Below, piece by piece: positions 1-7,970 of a stretch of DNA of 64,000 bases. Position 1 is the first letter of the stretch; each line of letters starts with the position of its first letter. The notes below the pieces were generated by a model. The model was not told the origin of the DNA, searched no databases, and worked only from the letters and a program-made list of their open reading frames with translations. A program made the position numbers and the translations under genes. Source of the stretch: VXNE01 sp965206615 (GTDB lineage Bacteria > Pseudomonadota > Gammaproteobacteria > Pseudomonadales > Azotimanducaceae). The DNA lies in the NCBI GenBank assembly GCA_965206615.1, contig CBDBKI010000002.1, positions 62,001-126,000 on the forward strand, read 5' to 3'.

Positions 1-206
1 CGGACTGCGTCATGCTCGACAATTTCACGGTCGAGGAGATGGCGGTGGCCGTGCGCGCGAACGACACCGCGACGCGCCTGGAGGCCTCGGGGGGCCTCGA
101 ACCCGAGGATCTGGCGGCGGTTGCGCAATCCGGCGTCGACTACATCTCGGTCGGCTCGATCACCAAGAGAGTCGAGCCCCTCGACCTCTCGATGCGCTTC
201 GACTGA
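1..206 (+). CDS. nadC: Nicotinate-nucleotide pyrophosphorylase, C-terminal fragment
   Basis: C-terminal part of quinolinate phosphoribosyltransferase, which converts quinolinate and PRPP to nicotinate mononucleotide, CO2 and PPi in de novo NAD synthesis. The frame enters the window open, so the gene is 5'-truncated by the window edge. Family-typical elements are visible: DCVMLDN, an EASGG motif and GVDYISVGSITK just before the stop, which form the phosphate-binding end of the barrel. The TGA at 204-206 is only 14 bp before a mobile element, so any native terminator has been displaced. The family call is secure, but only about 67 residues are visible. Confidence 0.93.
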   Translation, partial: DCVMLDNFTVEEMAVAVRANDTATRLEASGGLEPEDLAAVAQSGVDYISVGSITKRVEPLDLSMRFD

Positions 207-220
207 CGTTTTGGTGGCGT

Positions 221-720
221 TAGCCCGCGTTTCTCACCAGGCCGCTTGTCGGCGTCAAAAAGCTCATGGGTTTCAAGAAGTTGATCGCGATGTCGACGAT
301 CGTGCCAATTTGCGGACTGCGCTGGCCGCCCCCTCGCGGGTCTTTTGGCCCCGTGTACACACGGGCCCGTGCTTGCGCACGTGCTTCCTCAAGCGGAGCC
401 TTCAGCCGGGGAGCCCGAGGGGCCTGCCCCTCGCAAGAGGAGCCTTCAGCCGGGGAGCCCGAGGGGCCTGCCCCTCGCAAGAGGAGCCTTCAGCCGGGGA
501 GCCCGAGGGGCCTGCCCCTCGCAAGAGGAGCCTTCAGCCGGGGAGCCCGAGGGGCCTGCCCCTCGCAAGAGGAGCCTTCAGCCGGGGAGCCCGAGGGGCC
601 TGCCCCTCGCAAGATTGGAGCCCCGCTATGCTTTCGGTCGGCGAGCGCGACGCAAGCGTCGTGCGCACAGGGCCAAAATCCTCCGCGATCATCACGGTCC
701 CTGGTGAGAAATGCGGGCTA
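221..720. mobile_element. Non-autonomous TIR element (MITE-like), copy 1, with tandem-repeat expansion
   Basis: The sequence starts TAGCCCGCGTTTCTCACCAG and ends with the near-perfect inverse CTGGTGAGAAATGCGGGCTA, giving terminal inverted repeats of about 20 bp flanked by, or including, a TA dinucleotide. The same element lies in the opposite orientation at 51243-51520 with high identity over both arms. This copy is longer (500 against 278 bp) because five 44-bp repeats sit in its middle. No transposase is encoded. The minus-strand arm can be read as a short peptide ending FLTPTSGLVRNAG in both copies, possibly the remnant of a parent transposase C-terminus (inference). TA at the ends suggests mobilisation by a TA-targeting transposase, but the family is not identified. 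Confidence 0.8.
395..614. repeat. 44-bp tandem repeat, five copies
   Basis: Five head-to-tail copies of a 44-bp unit containing AGCCTTCAGCCGGGGAGCCC and AGGGGCCTGCCCCTCGCAAG. The motif TTCAGCCG recurs at 401, 445, 489, 533 and 577, exactly 44 bp apart, and the copies are practically identical. The unit contains its own inverted repeat (GAGGGGCctGCCCCTC). It replaces a roughly 7-bp stretch found at the same place in the sister element at 51243-51520, so it expanded after the element inserted. There are no spacers and the unit is not a multiple of 3, so it is neither a CRISPR array nor a coding repeat. Confidence 0.95.
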
Positions 721-1869
721 GGAATCAGACCCGGAGGGAACAAGGATCCCTTGCGGGCAGAGCAAGTGGAACATGCGTCTCATTCTGTTGTCATTGGAAG
801 CCAGGGCGCCTTGCAGCACGCCAAGGATGAGGTATTCCATGTCGATCGCCTCGTTCTGGAACCTCACGCGCTGTCCCGGGGTGAGCGCCTCGGGGTCGAG
901 ACACCCATGTCTCTCGGCGAATTCAAGGCCGTACAGCAGCTGAACCTGCACCCATCGGTAGATGGTCCACGCTGGACCAAATCCGTTGCTGCGCGCGATA
1001 GCGGCGAGAATTGGCGCGGCGGGTTCAAGATGTTTCCCCTGACAAGCGAAGTCGCCGAAGAACGTCGAGATGAAGTCCCGGTCGTGTGCGATGGTGTTCC
1101 GCACGATGCCGTAAGCCTTCTTGCGCTCCTGCGTCGTTCCCTCGGAAGTCCCACGGAAACGTCCCAGGAGCATGTTCGCCTTGGCCACAAGGCCGTCGAC
1201 GTCTCGCGAGAACTGCATCTCGGTTTGCTGCAAGGCATTGCGCCTGGCCTGCGCAAGGTTTTCGAATGACAGTCCGAGAAACTCGTCAAGGGGAAGCCCC
1301 TGGATGAGATTGTCCGAAGGTGCGCCGGCATGGTGAAGACCGAGGATCTCTCTTCGGAGCAGCTCGCCCACGTTCGGAGCGACATGTACGGCGCCGTGGC
1401 GGTGGATCTCCCGGAGCTTCCTGAGGCAGCGACTGCGCGCCGGGGCGCTCGTTGAAGCCACTTCAAGGAAGAAGGCGTCAGGAAACACCAGATCCCAGTC
1501 CCCGTGCAGCTCCTGGAGCGACGCGGCGCCCTGAGCGTAGCTCTTGTCGACGATGATCGGCCGACGCGGCCACGGCTCGCGGACCTGAAGCGTGATCTCG
1601 GCGCGGCCATCCAGGGCAGCGAGCATCCGCAGCAGCCTGTCCAGCGTGAAACGCGCCAGATTTGCGTTGCGAATGCGCGAGAAGTCGGCTGCAGCGAATC
1701 CGGTCAGCCCAGCAGCCTTGCGCACGCTTAGCCCGCGTTCATCGAGTGCGGCGATGACGCGGCCGGCCAGGATCGCCTTGGCCTGCTTGAGGTCTGCGTC
1801 GGGGTCGTCCAAGTCGCGAAAAACGTTGCCGCTTCCCTCGACCAATTGAAACTCGCCTCGTTCGCTCAT
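718..1869 (-). CDS. HigA-type antitoxin fused to a PIN-like nuclease domain
   Basis: A 383-residue protein in one uninterrupted frame. Residues about 15-97 look like the XRE helix-turn-helix antitoxin that partners HigB/RelE toxins (KQAKAILAGRVIAAL, then SVRKAAGLTGF and FSRIRN, ending AEITLQV). Residues about 103-375 look like a PIN-fold domain. A first acid sits in IIVDKSY (D108), a second in PDAFFLEV (E136), a third in AIDMEYL (D343) and a last in ALASND (D360), followed by the typical CPQGIL end. The ATG overlaps the toxin stop as ATGA at 1866-1869, so translation is coupled. HigA-like antitoxins of this class are usually about 100 residues, so the roughly 280-residue extension is the oddity. 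I infer a regulator or antitoxin carrying a second, possibly RNA-cleaving, effector. Neither domain's activity can be shown from sequence alone. Confidence 0.75.
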   Translation of the reverse strand: MSERGEFQLVEGSGNVFRDLDDPDADLKQAKAILAGRVIAALDERGLSVRKAAGLTGFAAADFSRIRNANLARFTLDRLLRMLAALDGRAEITLQVREPWPRRPIIVDKSYAQGAASLQELHGDWDLVFPDAFFLEVASTSAPARSRCLRKLREIHRHGAVHVAPNVGELLRREILGLHHAGAPSDNLIQGLPLDEFLGLSFENLAQARRNALQQTEMQFSRDVDGLVAKANMLLGRFRGTSEGTTQERKKAYGIVRNTIAHDRDFISTFFGDFACQGKHLEPAAPILAAIARSNGFGPAWTIYRWVQVQLLYGLEFAERHGCLDPEALTPGQRVRFQNEAIDMEYLILGVLQGALASNDNRMRRMFHLLCPQGILVPSGSDS

Positions 1870-2219
1870 GGTTCCAACTCCCTTCTCAGTCGACCCAACC
1901 GAGCCCTGACGAGGTCGATTTCTGACTTTGGTGTTGCTATTCCCGTCTTCGACTTCTTCTGGAATGCGTGGACTACCCACAGGGAACCCGCGATCTCTGC
2001 TGCGTACACGACCCGCCAAGCGTCGGTACGGTGGCGCACGGCGACTTCCATGACGCCAGAACCCAACCCCTTCAGCGGCTTGGCAATGTCCGCCTTGCTT
2101 CCTCGCGCGGCGATTGTCAGAGCAGTGTTGATGCGATCCCGCACCGGCAATGGGAAGGACCGATAGGCCTTTCGCGCCGCCTGAGTCCATCCGATCGGCC
2201 GCACTCGGTCGTTGCTCAT
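1866..2219 (-). CDS. higB: HigB/RelE-type toxin (Gp49-like family)
   Basis: About 117 residues of the type II toxin family related to HigB and phage Gp49, mRNA interferases that cleave transcripts at the ribosome. Family marks are KPLKGLGSGVMEV, a basic TDAWRVVYAAE strand, WVVHAFQKKSKTGIATPK and EIDLVRARL. Start choice is uncertain: ATG at 2219 (MSNDRVRPIGW) fits the family length, while ATG 2231 and TTG 2258 are in frame upstream. The gene precedes and overlaps its antitoxin gene by ATGA, the toxin-first order typical of higBA. No operator was recognised with confidence. The unit lies between a mobile element and a tRNA gene, a common place for acquired toxin-antitoxin pairs. Confidence 0.85.
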   Translation of the reverse strand: MSNDRVRPIGWTQAARKAYRSFPLPVRDRINTALTIAARGSKADIAKPLKGLGSGVMEVAVRHRTDAWRVVYAAEIAGSLWVVHAFQKKSKTGIATPKSEIDLVRARLGRLRRELEP

Positions 2220-2449
2220 GCGCGACGGCATGTTGTCAACAATGACTACAAGCGTCAAATGGGGGTAGGACTGGGATGTCTGCCCGGATCGCAGAGTGGT
2301 GCTTCGTTCCCGAGCAACGAATACTCAAGATCGCGCAAGCGTTCGGTCAGTCTCGTGGCAACCACTTCTCGCGCCATCTTGCGGTAGCGGTGGCCGGCAG
2401 TAGAGGTTGCTTCGCGGCGCCGATAGGCGAACGACACCGAGAGGAAGTT

Positions 2450-2525
2450 TGGTGCCGGAACGGAGACTCGAACTCCGGACAACCGCATTACGAATGCGGT
2501 GCTCTACCAACTGAGCTATTCCGGC
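2450..2525 (-). tRNA. tRNA-Thr (anticodon CGT)
   Basis: The reverse complement folds as a standard 76-nt tRNA with an encoded CCA. The acceptor stem is GCCGGAA/TTCCGGC, the D arm AGCTCAGTTGGTAGAGC, the anticodon stem CCGCA/TGCGG with loop TTCGTAA (anticodon CGT, threonine codon ACG), and the T arm contains GTTCGAGTC. It stands alone upstream of the toxin-antitoxin pair. No integrase gene or repeated 3' end marks it as an active integration site. Confidence 0.96.
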
Positions 2526-2692
2526 ACATTCGGCGGTCGCGAAGCATAGCGCGTCGGGGGGTGGGGCGAAAACGGTTTGTCGCGAGGTGTCGCGAGGACC
2601 AGGGGACGGCCCGGGCGTTGGCTCGGGACCGACGATGGGTCGCTCCGGGCACGGTTCGCCAAGGCCGATGTCCTGGCTGCGAGGCTTCACGC

Positions 2693-3109
2693 TCAGCACG
2701 GTTCCCGCGCGGGCATGACCCGGCAGACCGCGTGCCCGGTGCGGTCTCTGGCGCTGACCCGGTAGCTGTCCCGGCCAAAAGCCTCCACCCTGTAGACGGT
2801 GCCCTCGCTGTTGGTGGGCGCCCAGCCGATGGCGTCCGTGAGCGACGTGTCGTCCGTGTCGGGATCCCAGGTGCCGCCGCCGTAGGCGCCCGTGCGGAGC
2901 CGCGTGTCTTCCTGAAACAGCTCCATCGTTGCGATGTCCTGCACAAGTACGCCCTGCGCGGCCGTCTCCACGTGGCCGCGGTAGGCGGGCAGCGCGATGG
3001 CTGCGAGCGTGGCCAGGATCGCGACGGCGATCATCAACTCGATGAGGCTCACGCCGCGAGGAAAGCGCCCGCCCGTCGGCGCCTTCGGCTTCGCCTGTCG
3101 GGCGCTCAG
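2693..3109 (-). CDS. Type IV pilin-like protein with no canonical start codon
   Basis: About 138 residues with a type IV pilin N-terminus: basic leader FPRG, then VSLIELMIAVAILATLAAIA followed by LPAYRGHVE. Cleavage and methylation by PilD are expected at G-V. A C-terminal cysteine pair (AVCRVMPAREPC) makes the usual pilin disulfide loop, as in PilE-like minor pilins. There is no in-frame ATG, GTG or TTG between the upstream pilin's stop and the cleavage site. The only candidate is a CTG at 3109 that overlaps the upstream TGA as CTGA, so coupled initiation at CTG is proposed. Otherwise the start codon has been lost. It forms an operon with the pilin at 3106-3570, divergent from pilB. Confidence 0.72.
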   Translation of the reverse strand: MSARQAKPKAPTGGRFPRGVSLIELMIAVAILATLAAIALPAYRGHVETAAQGVLVQDIATMELFQEDTRLRTGAYGGGTWDPDTDDTSLTDAIGWAPTNSEGTVYRVEAFGRDSYRVSARDRTGHAVCRVMPAREPC

Positions 3110-3570
3110 AGGTCGCTCCAGCGGATGGTGCGCTGCACGTTCTGGGGAAAGTCCCCGTAGGCGGGGCGCGTCAGGATGATCGCGTAGTCGCCGGCGCCGG
3201 CGATGCTGCCGGCCTCCGTGACGCCGACCTGTCCCTGCACGGCATCGCCCGCCAGGCCGACGATGTAGGGCGGCCCGCCGCCCGGCGCAGTGCCCCCGCC
3301 ACCACCGGCGAGGCCCTCGATCCAGAAGGCGTCGGACATGAGCTCGTCCTGCTCTTCCGGCGTGCGTACCCGCATCGCGAGTTCGGCCTGGATCTTGCGG
3401 AACTCGGCTTCCACGAAGCTCGCCGCTTCTTCGTAGTGCGTGTTGACCTTCGTCATGTTGGCGTTGCTGATGTAGCCCCGGTAGAGCGGCAGCGCCACCG
3501 CGGCCAGGATGCCGGCGATCGCCAGCACGATCATCAGTTCTATCAGTGTGAAACCCGACCTGCGTTGCAT
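3106..3570 (-). CDS. Type IV pilin / pseudopilin
   Basis: A 154-residue prepilin. The short leader MQRRSG is followed by FTLIELMIVLAIAGILAAVA (Glu at +5) and PLYRGYISNANM. The rest is a variable pilin head with a glycine-rich loop (GLAGGGGGTAPGGG) at about residues 90-103. Start ATG 3570 gives the standard short leader. The longer in-frame extension upstream is not pilin-like. The head lacks an obvious cysteine pair, unlike the downstream partner, so it may be a minor pilin. It is divergent from the assembly genes pilB-pilC-pilD, which would extrude and process it. Exact pilin class is undetermined. Confidence 0.85.
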   Translation of the reverse strand: MQRRSGFTLIELMIVLAIAGILAAVALPLYRGYISNANMTKVNTHYEEAASFVEAEFRKIQAELAMRVRTPEEQDELMSDAFWIEGLAGGGGGTAPGGGPPYIVGLAGDAVQGQVGVTEAGSIAGAGDYAIILTRPAYGDFPQNVQRTIRWSDL

Positions 3571-3807
3571 GGCCTGCGCTCCTCGACGCTCCTGTATTCG
3601 AACGGCTATGGTAATGGGACAGCGCCGTTTCGGCGTGCGTGGATGACCACAGGGGGCGGTTCGACCGGCCGGCGTCTCGCGTGCGCGTAGCGCCCGCATG
3701 GGTGTGCGCCGGCACGGCTCCTGGCCAGATTTGTCCTCTATGTCGCACGGCTTTCAGGGACGCGACCCTGTCGGGGAAACGCGCGGGGCGTCCTAGACTT
3801 GGCTCCC

Positions 3808-5469
3808 ATGAGCGACCACGTTTCCACCGCCGGGATTGTATCGAGACCGGAGGACAGCCTTCGCGCCGCGATGGGGGAAACTGCCGGCGGCGGGTTGGCA
3901 GCGGCGCGAGCGTTCGGGCTGCCGGCGATGGACCTGGCCGCGTTCGACCTTGAAGCCGGCGCGACCGACCTGATCGAAGAGGCGCTGATCCGCAAGCATC
4001 GCGTGCTGCCGCTGCTGCGGCGCGGCAAACGACTGCACGTGGCGGTGGTGGATCCGACTGACCTGCGCGCGCTCGACGAGATCCAGTTCCAGACCGGCCT
4101 GGAGGTCGAGCCGGTGGTTGTCGAAGCCGCGGCCCTGGCGACGCTGATGGAACGGCTTCTCGACCGCGAGCCCGAGAACCTGCTCCAGGATTTCGATGCC
4201 GACGACGGCATGGACGAACTGGACCTCGAGACCGCGGGCGAGGATGAGCCGCCCGAGGAGGCGCCGTCCGCCGTCTCCGACGACGCCCCCGTGGTCAGGT
4301 TCGTCAACAGGATGCTGCTCGACGCGGTCAGGGTCGGCGCTTCCGATGTGCACTTCGAGCCGTACGAGCGGAGCTACCGCGTGCGGTATCGCACGGACGG
4401 CCTGCTGCGGGAGGTACAGAAGCCGCCCTCCGGCCTCGCGGGACGTCTGTCGGCGCGCCTGAAGGTCATGGCCGGCCTCGACATTGCGGAACGCCGCATG
4501 CCCCAGGACGGACGCATCCGGATGCGTCTGTCGAGGAGCCGCTCCATCGACTTCCGCGTCAACACGTTGCCGACGCTGTTCGGCGAGAAGGTCGTGCTGC
4601 GGATTCTCGATGCGTCGAACGCGCGGCTTGGCATCGATCGACTCGGCTTCGAACCGGACCAGGAGCGGCGCTACGTCGACGCGTTGCGGCGTCCGCAGGG
4701 CATGATCCTCGTGACCGGACCGACGGGCAGCGGCAAGACGGTCACGCTGTATGCCGGACTGCACCTCCTCAACGAGCCGCAGCGCAACGTGGCGACCGTG
4801 GAAGACCCCGTGGAAATGCACCTCGAGGGGATCAACCAGGTGCACGTCAACCGCCGTGTCGGCCTCGACTTCGCCGTCGCCTTGCGAGCGTTCCTGCGCC
4901 AGGACCCGGACGTCCTGATGGTGGGCGAGATCCGCGATCTCGAAACCGCGGACGTCGCGATCAAGGCCGCGCAGACGGGCCACCTCGTCTTGTCCACGCT
5001 GCACACGAACTCGGCGGCACAGACGCTGACGCGTCTCGCGAACATGGGCGTGGCGGCGTTCAACATCGCGACGTCGATCAGCCTGGTGATCGCACAACGG
5101 CTGGCCCGACGCCTGTGCGGCCACTGTCGCCAGCCCATGGATGTCCCGGTCCAGACGCTGCAGCAGCAGGGCTTCAGCAGGGCGGATATCGATGCGGGAG
5201 TGCAGCTCTTCGAGGCGAACACGGCGGGATGCGAGAAGTGCCGCCACGGCTACCGCGGGCGGGTCGGGATCTACGAGGTGGTGGAGATCACACCGCATCT
5301 CTCGCGTGTCGTCATGGACGGCGCCGACAGTCTGCGCCTCGCGGAGGAGGCCCGGCGGTGCGGCTTCGAAGACCTGCGCAGATCGGGACTCAGAAAGGCC
5401 ATGAGCGGCGTCACCTCGCTGGCGGAGGTGAATCGCCTGACAGCCGGTGTCACCGGCGAGCCGGCGTGA
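3808..5469 (+). CDS. pilB: Type IV pilus assembly ATPase PilB
   Basis: A 553-residue hexameric cytoplasmic ATPase that powers pilus extension. It has an N-terminal MshEN-like region (HRVLPLLRRGKRLHVAVVDP, about residues 60-115), a linker rich in acidic residues, then the GspE/PilB motor: Walker A GPTGSGKT at about 304-311, aspartate box, Walker B with DVLMVGEIRD, histidine box TGHLVLSTLHTNSA, and a zinc-binding tetracysteine (LCGHC and CEKC). Start ATG 3808 was preferred to an in-frame TTG at 3799. It leads the pilBCD operon. The pilins on the opposite strand are its likely substrates. Length and motif set are complete. Confidence 0.96.
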   Translation: MSDHVSTAGIVSRPEDSLRAAMGETAGGGLAAARAFGLPAMDLAAFDLEAGATDLIEEALIRKHRVLPLLRRGKRLHVAVVDPTDLRALDEIQFQTGLEVEPVVVEAAALATLMERLLDREPENLLQDFDADDGMDELDLETAGEDEPPEEAPSAVSDDAPVVRFVNRMLLDAVRVGASDVHFEPYERSYRVRYRTDGLLREVQKPPSGLAGRLSARLKVMAGLDIAERRMPQDGRIRMRLSRSRSIDFRVNTLPTLFGEKVVLRILDASNARLGIDRLGFEPDQERRYVDALRRPQGMILVTGPTGSGKTVTLYAGLHLLNEPQRNVATVEDPVEMHLEGINQVHVNRRVGLDFAVALRAFLRQDPDVLMVGEIRDLETADVAIKAAQTGHLVLSTLHTNSAAQTLTRLANMGVAAFNIATSISLVIAQRLARRLCGHCRQPMDVPVQTLQQQGFSRADIDAGVQLFEANTAGCEKCRHGYRGRVGIYEVVEITPHLSRVVMDGADSLRLAEEARRCGFEDLRRSGLRKAMSGVTSLAEVNRLTAGVTGEPA

Positions 5470-5555
5470 AGCTGGACCGGCGCGGGGTGCGGGCGGGACT
5501 GCGCGGACGCAGCGCGCGCGTACCGGCACTCGCTTCCTGAGCGCGGAGGATCGGA

Positions 5556-6788
5556 ATGGCCGGGCCGGCGTCGTTCGTCTGGAGGGGCCGGGACCGGCAC
5601 GGTCGCGCGACGGGTGGCGAGGTGGCCGGGGTGTCCGCCGCCGCGGTGCGCGCAAACCTGGGTCGACGCGGGATCCGGGCTACGAGCGTGCGGCGCAAGC
5701 GCGCCGACGGGGGAATCGGGACCCGCGCGTGGTTCCGGCGGCGCGGCGTGAGACCCCGGGATGTGACGGTGTTCGCGCGTCAGTTGGCGGCCATGACCCG
5801 TGCCGGGGTGCCGGTGGTGCAGGCCTTCGACATCGTCGCCGAAGGGGCGGAACGGGCGGCGCTTGGCGATCTGGTTCGCAGCGTTCGCGCAGACGTGTCG
5901 GCCGGCGAATCGCTCGCCTCGGCACTCGGCCGGCGCACGACGTACTTCGACGATCTGTTCTGCAACCTCGTCGACGCCGGGGAGCGGTCCGGTGCGCTGC
6001 CGGAGATGCTCGATCGCGTCGCAACCTACCGGGAGAAGAGCGAGGCGCTCCGGGCGAAGGTGCGCAAGGCGATGACGTACCCGGCGGCGGTGCTGTGCGT
6101 CGCCGCCGTGGTATCCGGTATCCTGCTCGTCAAGGTGGTACCGCAGTTCGAGCAGATCTTCGCCGGGTTCGGTGCGGAGTTGCCTGCGTCCACGCTGATG
6201 GTGATTGCCCTGTCGGATTTCGTGCAAGCCCGGTGGATGACCATGCTCGCGAGCGTCGCGGGGCTCTTCCTGGGGCTCCGGGCGGCGCGGCGCCGGTCGA
6301 TGGCCCTGCGGGACTTCCTTGATGCGGCGTCGCTGCGCCTGCCCATTGTCGGTCGGATCGCACGCCAGTCCGCGGTCGCGCGTTGCACCCGAACCCTGTC
6401 GACGACGTTCGCCGCCGGCGTGCCCCTGGTCGATGCGCTGGAGTCCGCGGCGGGCGTGGCGGGCAACGCGGTATTCGTACGAGCCGTCCGTCGGGTCCGC
6501 GACGACGTGGCCACGGGTCGCGCCTTGCACGCGTCGATGCGGGAGGCAGGTGTCTTCCCGGACGGGGTGCTGGGGATGGTGGCGGTCGGCGAGGAATCAG
6601 GCACCCTCGACGACATGCTCGACCGGAGCGCTGGCTGGTACGAAGAGCAGGTCGACGACGCCGTCGACGAGATGGCCGCCCTGGTGGAACCCGTGATCAT
6701 GGCGGTACTCGGCGTGCTCGTCGGTGGCCTGATCCTCGCGATGTACCTGCCGATCTTCCAACTCGGCGCCGTGATCGGCGCACACTGA
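5556..6788 (+). CDS. pilC: Type IV pilus inner-membrane platform protein PilC
   Basis: A 410-residue polytopic platform protein that couples the PilB motor to pilin insertion. Two T2SSF repeats are visible, at about 68-195 and 275-400, each with the VFARQLAAMTRAGVPVVQAF / CTRTLSTTFAAGVPLVDAL signature, and hydrophobic segments after each (about 170-190, 225-245, 375-400). A good ribosome site (GGAGGA) precedes ATG 5556. It lies 86 bp downstream of pilB and 9 bp upstream of pilD, in one operon. Confidence 0.96.
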   Translation: MAGPASFVWRGRDRHGRATGGEVAGVSAAAVRANLGRRGIRATSVRRKRADGGIGTRAWFRRRGVRPRDVTVFARQLAAMTRAGVPVVQAFDIVAEGAERAALGDLVRSVRADVSAGESLASALGRRTTYFDDLFCNLVDAGERSGALPEMLDRVATYREKSEALRAKVRKAMTYPAAVLCVAAVVSGILLVKVVPQFEQIFAGFGAELPASTLMVIALSDFVQARWMTMLASVAGLFLGLRAARRRSMALRDFLDAASLRLPIVGRIARQSAVARCTRTLSTTFAAGVPLVDALESAAGVAGNAVFVRAVRRVRDDVATGRALHASMREAGVFPDGVLGMVAVGEESGTLDDMLDRSAGWYEEQVDDAVDEMAALVEPVIMAVLGVLVGGLILAMYLPIFQLGAVIGAH

Positions 6789-6797
6789 GGCCGCGGG

Positions 6798-7655
6798 ATG
6801 ACCGGCCAGACCTGGATACTCCCGATCTTCGCGACAGGCCTCTTTCTCGTGGTCGGCAGCTTCCTGAACGTGGTCGTCCATCGTCTGCCGATCATGCTCG
6901 AGCGGGAGTGGGGCGATCAGGCGCGTGAGCTGCTGCACGTCGCGGTGCCCGAGCGCAAGCCGTTCGACCTCGTGCGACCCCGGTCCCGGTGTCCTGCCTG
7001 TGGCCATGCCATCGCCGCGTGGCAGAACGTTCCGGTGGCCGGTTGGTTCCTTCTGCGCGGTCGTTGTCACTATTGCCAGGGGCGGATCTCCGCGCGCTAC
7101 CCCATCGTCGAGGTCCTTGCCGCAGGACTCGGGCTGGTCGTGCTGCAGGCCTGGGGGTACGAGTGGATCACGCTGGCCTGGCTGGGCTTTACGTGGAGCC
7201 TGATCGCGCTCGCGTGCATCGATCTCGACACGCACCTGTTGCCCGACCAGATCACGCTGCCGTTGTTGTGGGGTGGCCTGGTGACGGCCGGCGTGTTCGG
7301 CTACGTGGCCCCCGTGGATGCCATTGCGGGAGCGGTGGTCGGCTACCTGGCGCTGTGGATGCTGTACTGGGCCTTCAGGTGGGCGACCGGCAGGGAGGGG
7401 ATGGGGCACGGAGACTTCAAGCTGCTCGCTGCGATCGGCGCGTGGCTCGGCTGGCAAGCGCTGCCGTCGGTAGTGCTGATCGCCTCCATCGGCGGGCTTG
7501 CCTACGCCGGAATAGCCATCCTCGCGAAGGCCATGCGGCGGCAGGATCCGCTGCCGTTCGGGCCCTTTCTTGCGGCCGGCGGCTGGCTTGCCTTAGTCTT
7601 CGGGGAGCAAATGTCCTCCTTCCGTTGGCTTGGCGAACCGTTCCCGTATGGCTGA
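6798..7655 (+). CDS. pilD: Prepilin peptidase / N-methyltransferase PilD
   Basis: A 285-residue inner-membrane aspartyl protease that cleaves prepilin leaders and methylates the new N-terminus. It has an N-terminal domain with two zinc-binding CxxC pairs (RCPACGH and CHYCQG), about eight membrane segments, and both catalytic aspartates in CIDLDTHLLPD and GMGHGDFKLL. Last gene of the pil set. Its stop overlaps the next gene, yacG, by 8 nt. In many gammaproteobacteria coaE sits between pilD and yacG; it is absent here. Confidence 0.96.
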   Translation: MTGQTWILPIFATGLFLVVGSFLNVVVHRLPIMLEREWGDQARELLHVAVPERKPFDLVRPRSRCPACGHAIAAWQNVPVAGWFLLRGRCHYCQGRISARYPIVEVLAAGLGLVVLQAWGYEWITLAWLGFTWSLIALACIDLDTHLLPDQITLPLLWGGLVTAGVFGYVAPVDAIAGAVVGYLALWMLYWAFRWATGREGMGHGDFKLLAAIGAWLGWQALPSVVLIASIGGLAYAGIAILAKAMRRQDPLPFGPFLAAGGWLALVFGEQMSSFRWLGEPFPYG

Positions 7656-7845
7656 ACCCGTCCGAGTGCTCCCGTGCCCGACTTGCCGCAAGCCGGTCCG
7701 CTGGTCCGAGGCGAATCGGTACCGGCCCTTCTGTTCACAACGCTGCCGGCTGATCGATCTGGGCGGCTGGGCGGACGAGACGCACCGGATTCCCGGCGAT
7801 TCGGCGTTCGACGACTTGATGTCCGACACGTTGGACGACGACTGA
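7648..7845 (+). CDS. yacG: DNA gyrase inhibitor / zinc-binding protein YacG
   Basis: A 65-residue small zinc protein of the YacG family, reported in E. coli to bind GyrB and inhibit gyrase. The zinc site is seen as CPTC then CSQRC (residues about 10-34), followed by LIDLGGWADE and an acidic tail ending DDD. ATG 7648 starts the conserved portion; an in-frame ATG further upstream adds only six residues. It overlaps pilD by 8 nt, so it is translationally coupled. Confidence 0.93.
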   Translation: MAEPVRVLPCPTCRKPVRWSEANRYRPFCSQRCRLIDLGGWADETHRIPGDSAFDDLMSDTLDDD

Positions 7846-7877
7846 GTCGCGAGCCTGCGGCCCTACCCGAACCGGCG

Positions 7878-7941
7878 CGGGGATCGGAACATGGGCCGGC
7901 GGGGATCGGGACAAGGGCCGGCGGGGATCGGGAGATGGACG
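7878..7941. repeat. 22-bp tandem repeat, about 2.7 copies
   Basis: CGGGGATCGGAACATGGGCC and a slightly changed second copy are repeated at 22-bp spacing from 7878, then a partial third copy. It lies in the 125-bp gap between the convergent yacG and argJ genes. No strong hairpin with a T-run was seen, so it is not called a terminator. Confidence 0.7.
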
Positions 7942-7970
7942 CGCCGGCCGCATCGCCGCGGATCATGCCC

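Noticed and set aside
395..614. CRISPR array
   Set aside because: The 44-bp units abut with no spacers, and no cas genes are in the window.
121..1269. 382-codon plus-strand frame across the repeats
   Set aside because: It crosses nadC, the TIR element, the tandem repeats and the antisense of the antitoxin-PIN gene; not a gene.
2255..2377. Forty-codon minus-strand frame between the tRNA and the toxin gene
   Set aside because: Starts with ATG but shows no family resemblance or ribosome site; it could be a remnant but cannot be supported.
2450..2525. tRNA-Thr as the attachment site of an integrated element carrying the toxin-antitoxin pair
   Set aside because: No integrase and no duplicated tRNA 3' end were seen within the window.
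3571..3807. Sigma-54 promoter for the pilins
   Set aside because: A partial match (GGCACG...CTGGC) exists but lacks the TTGC half and points toward pilB.
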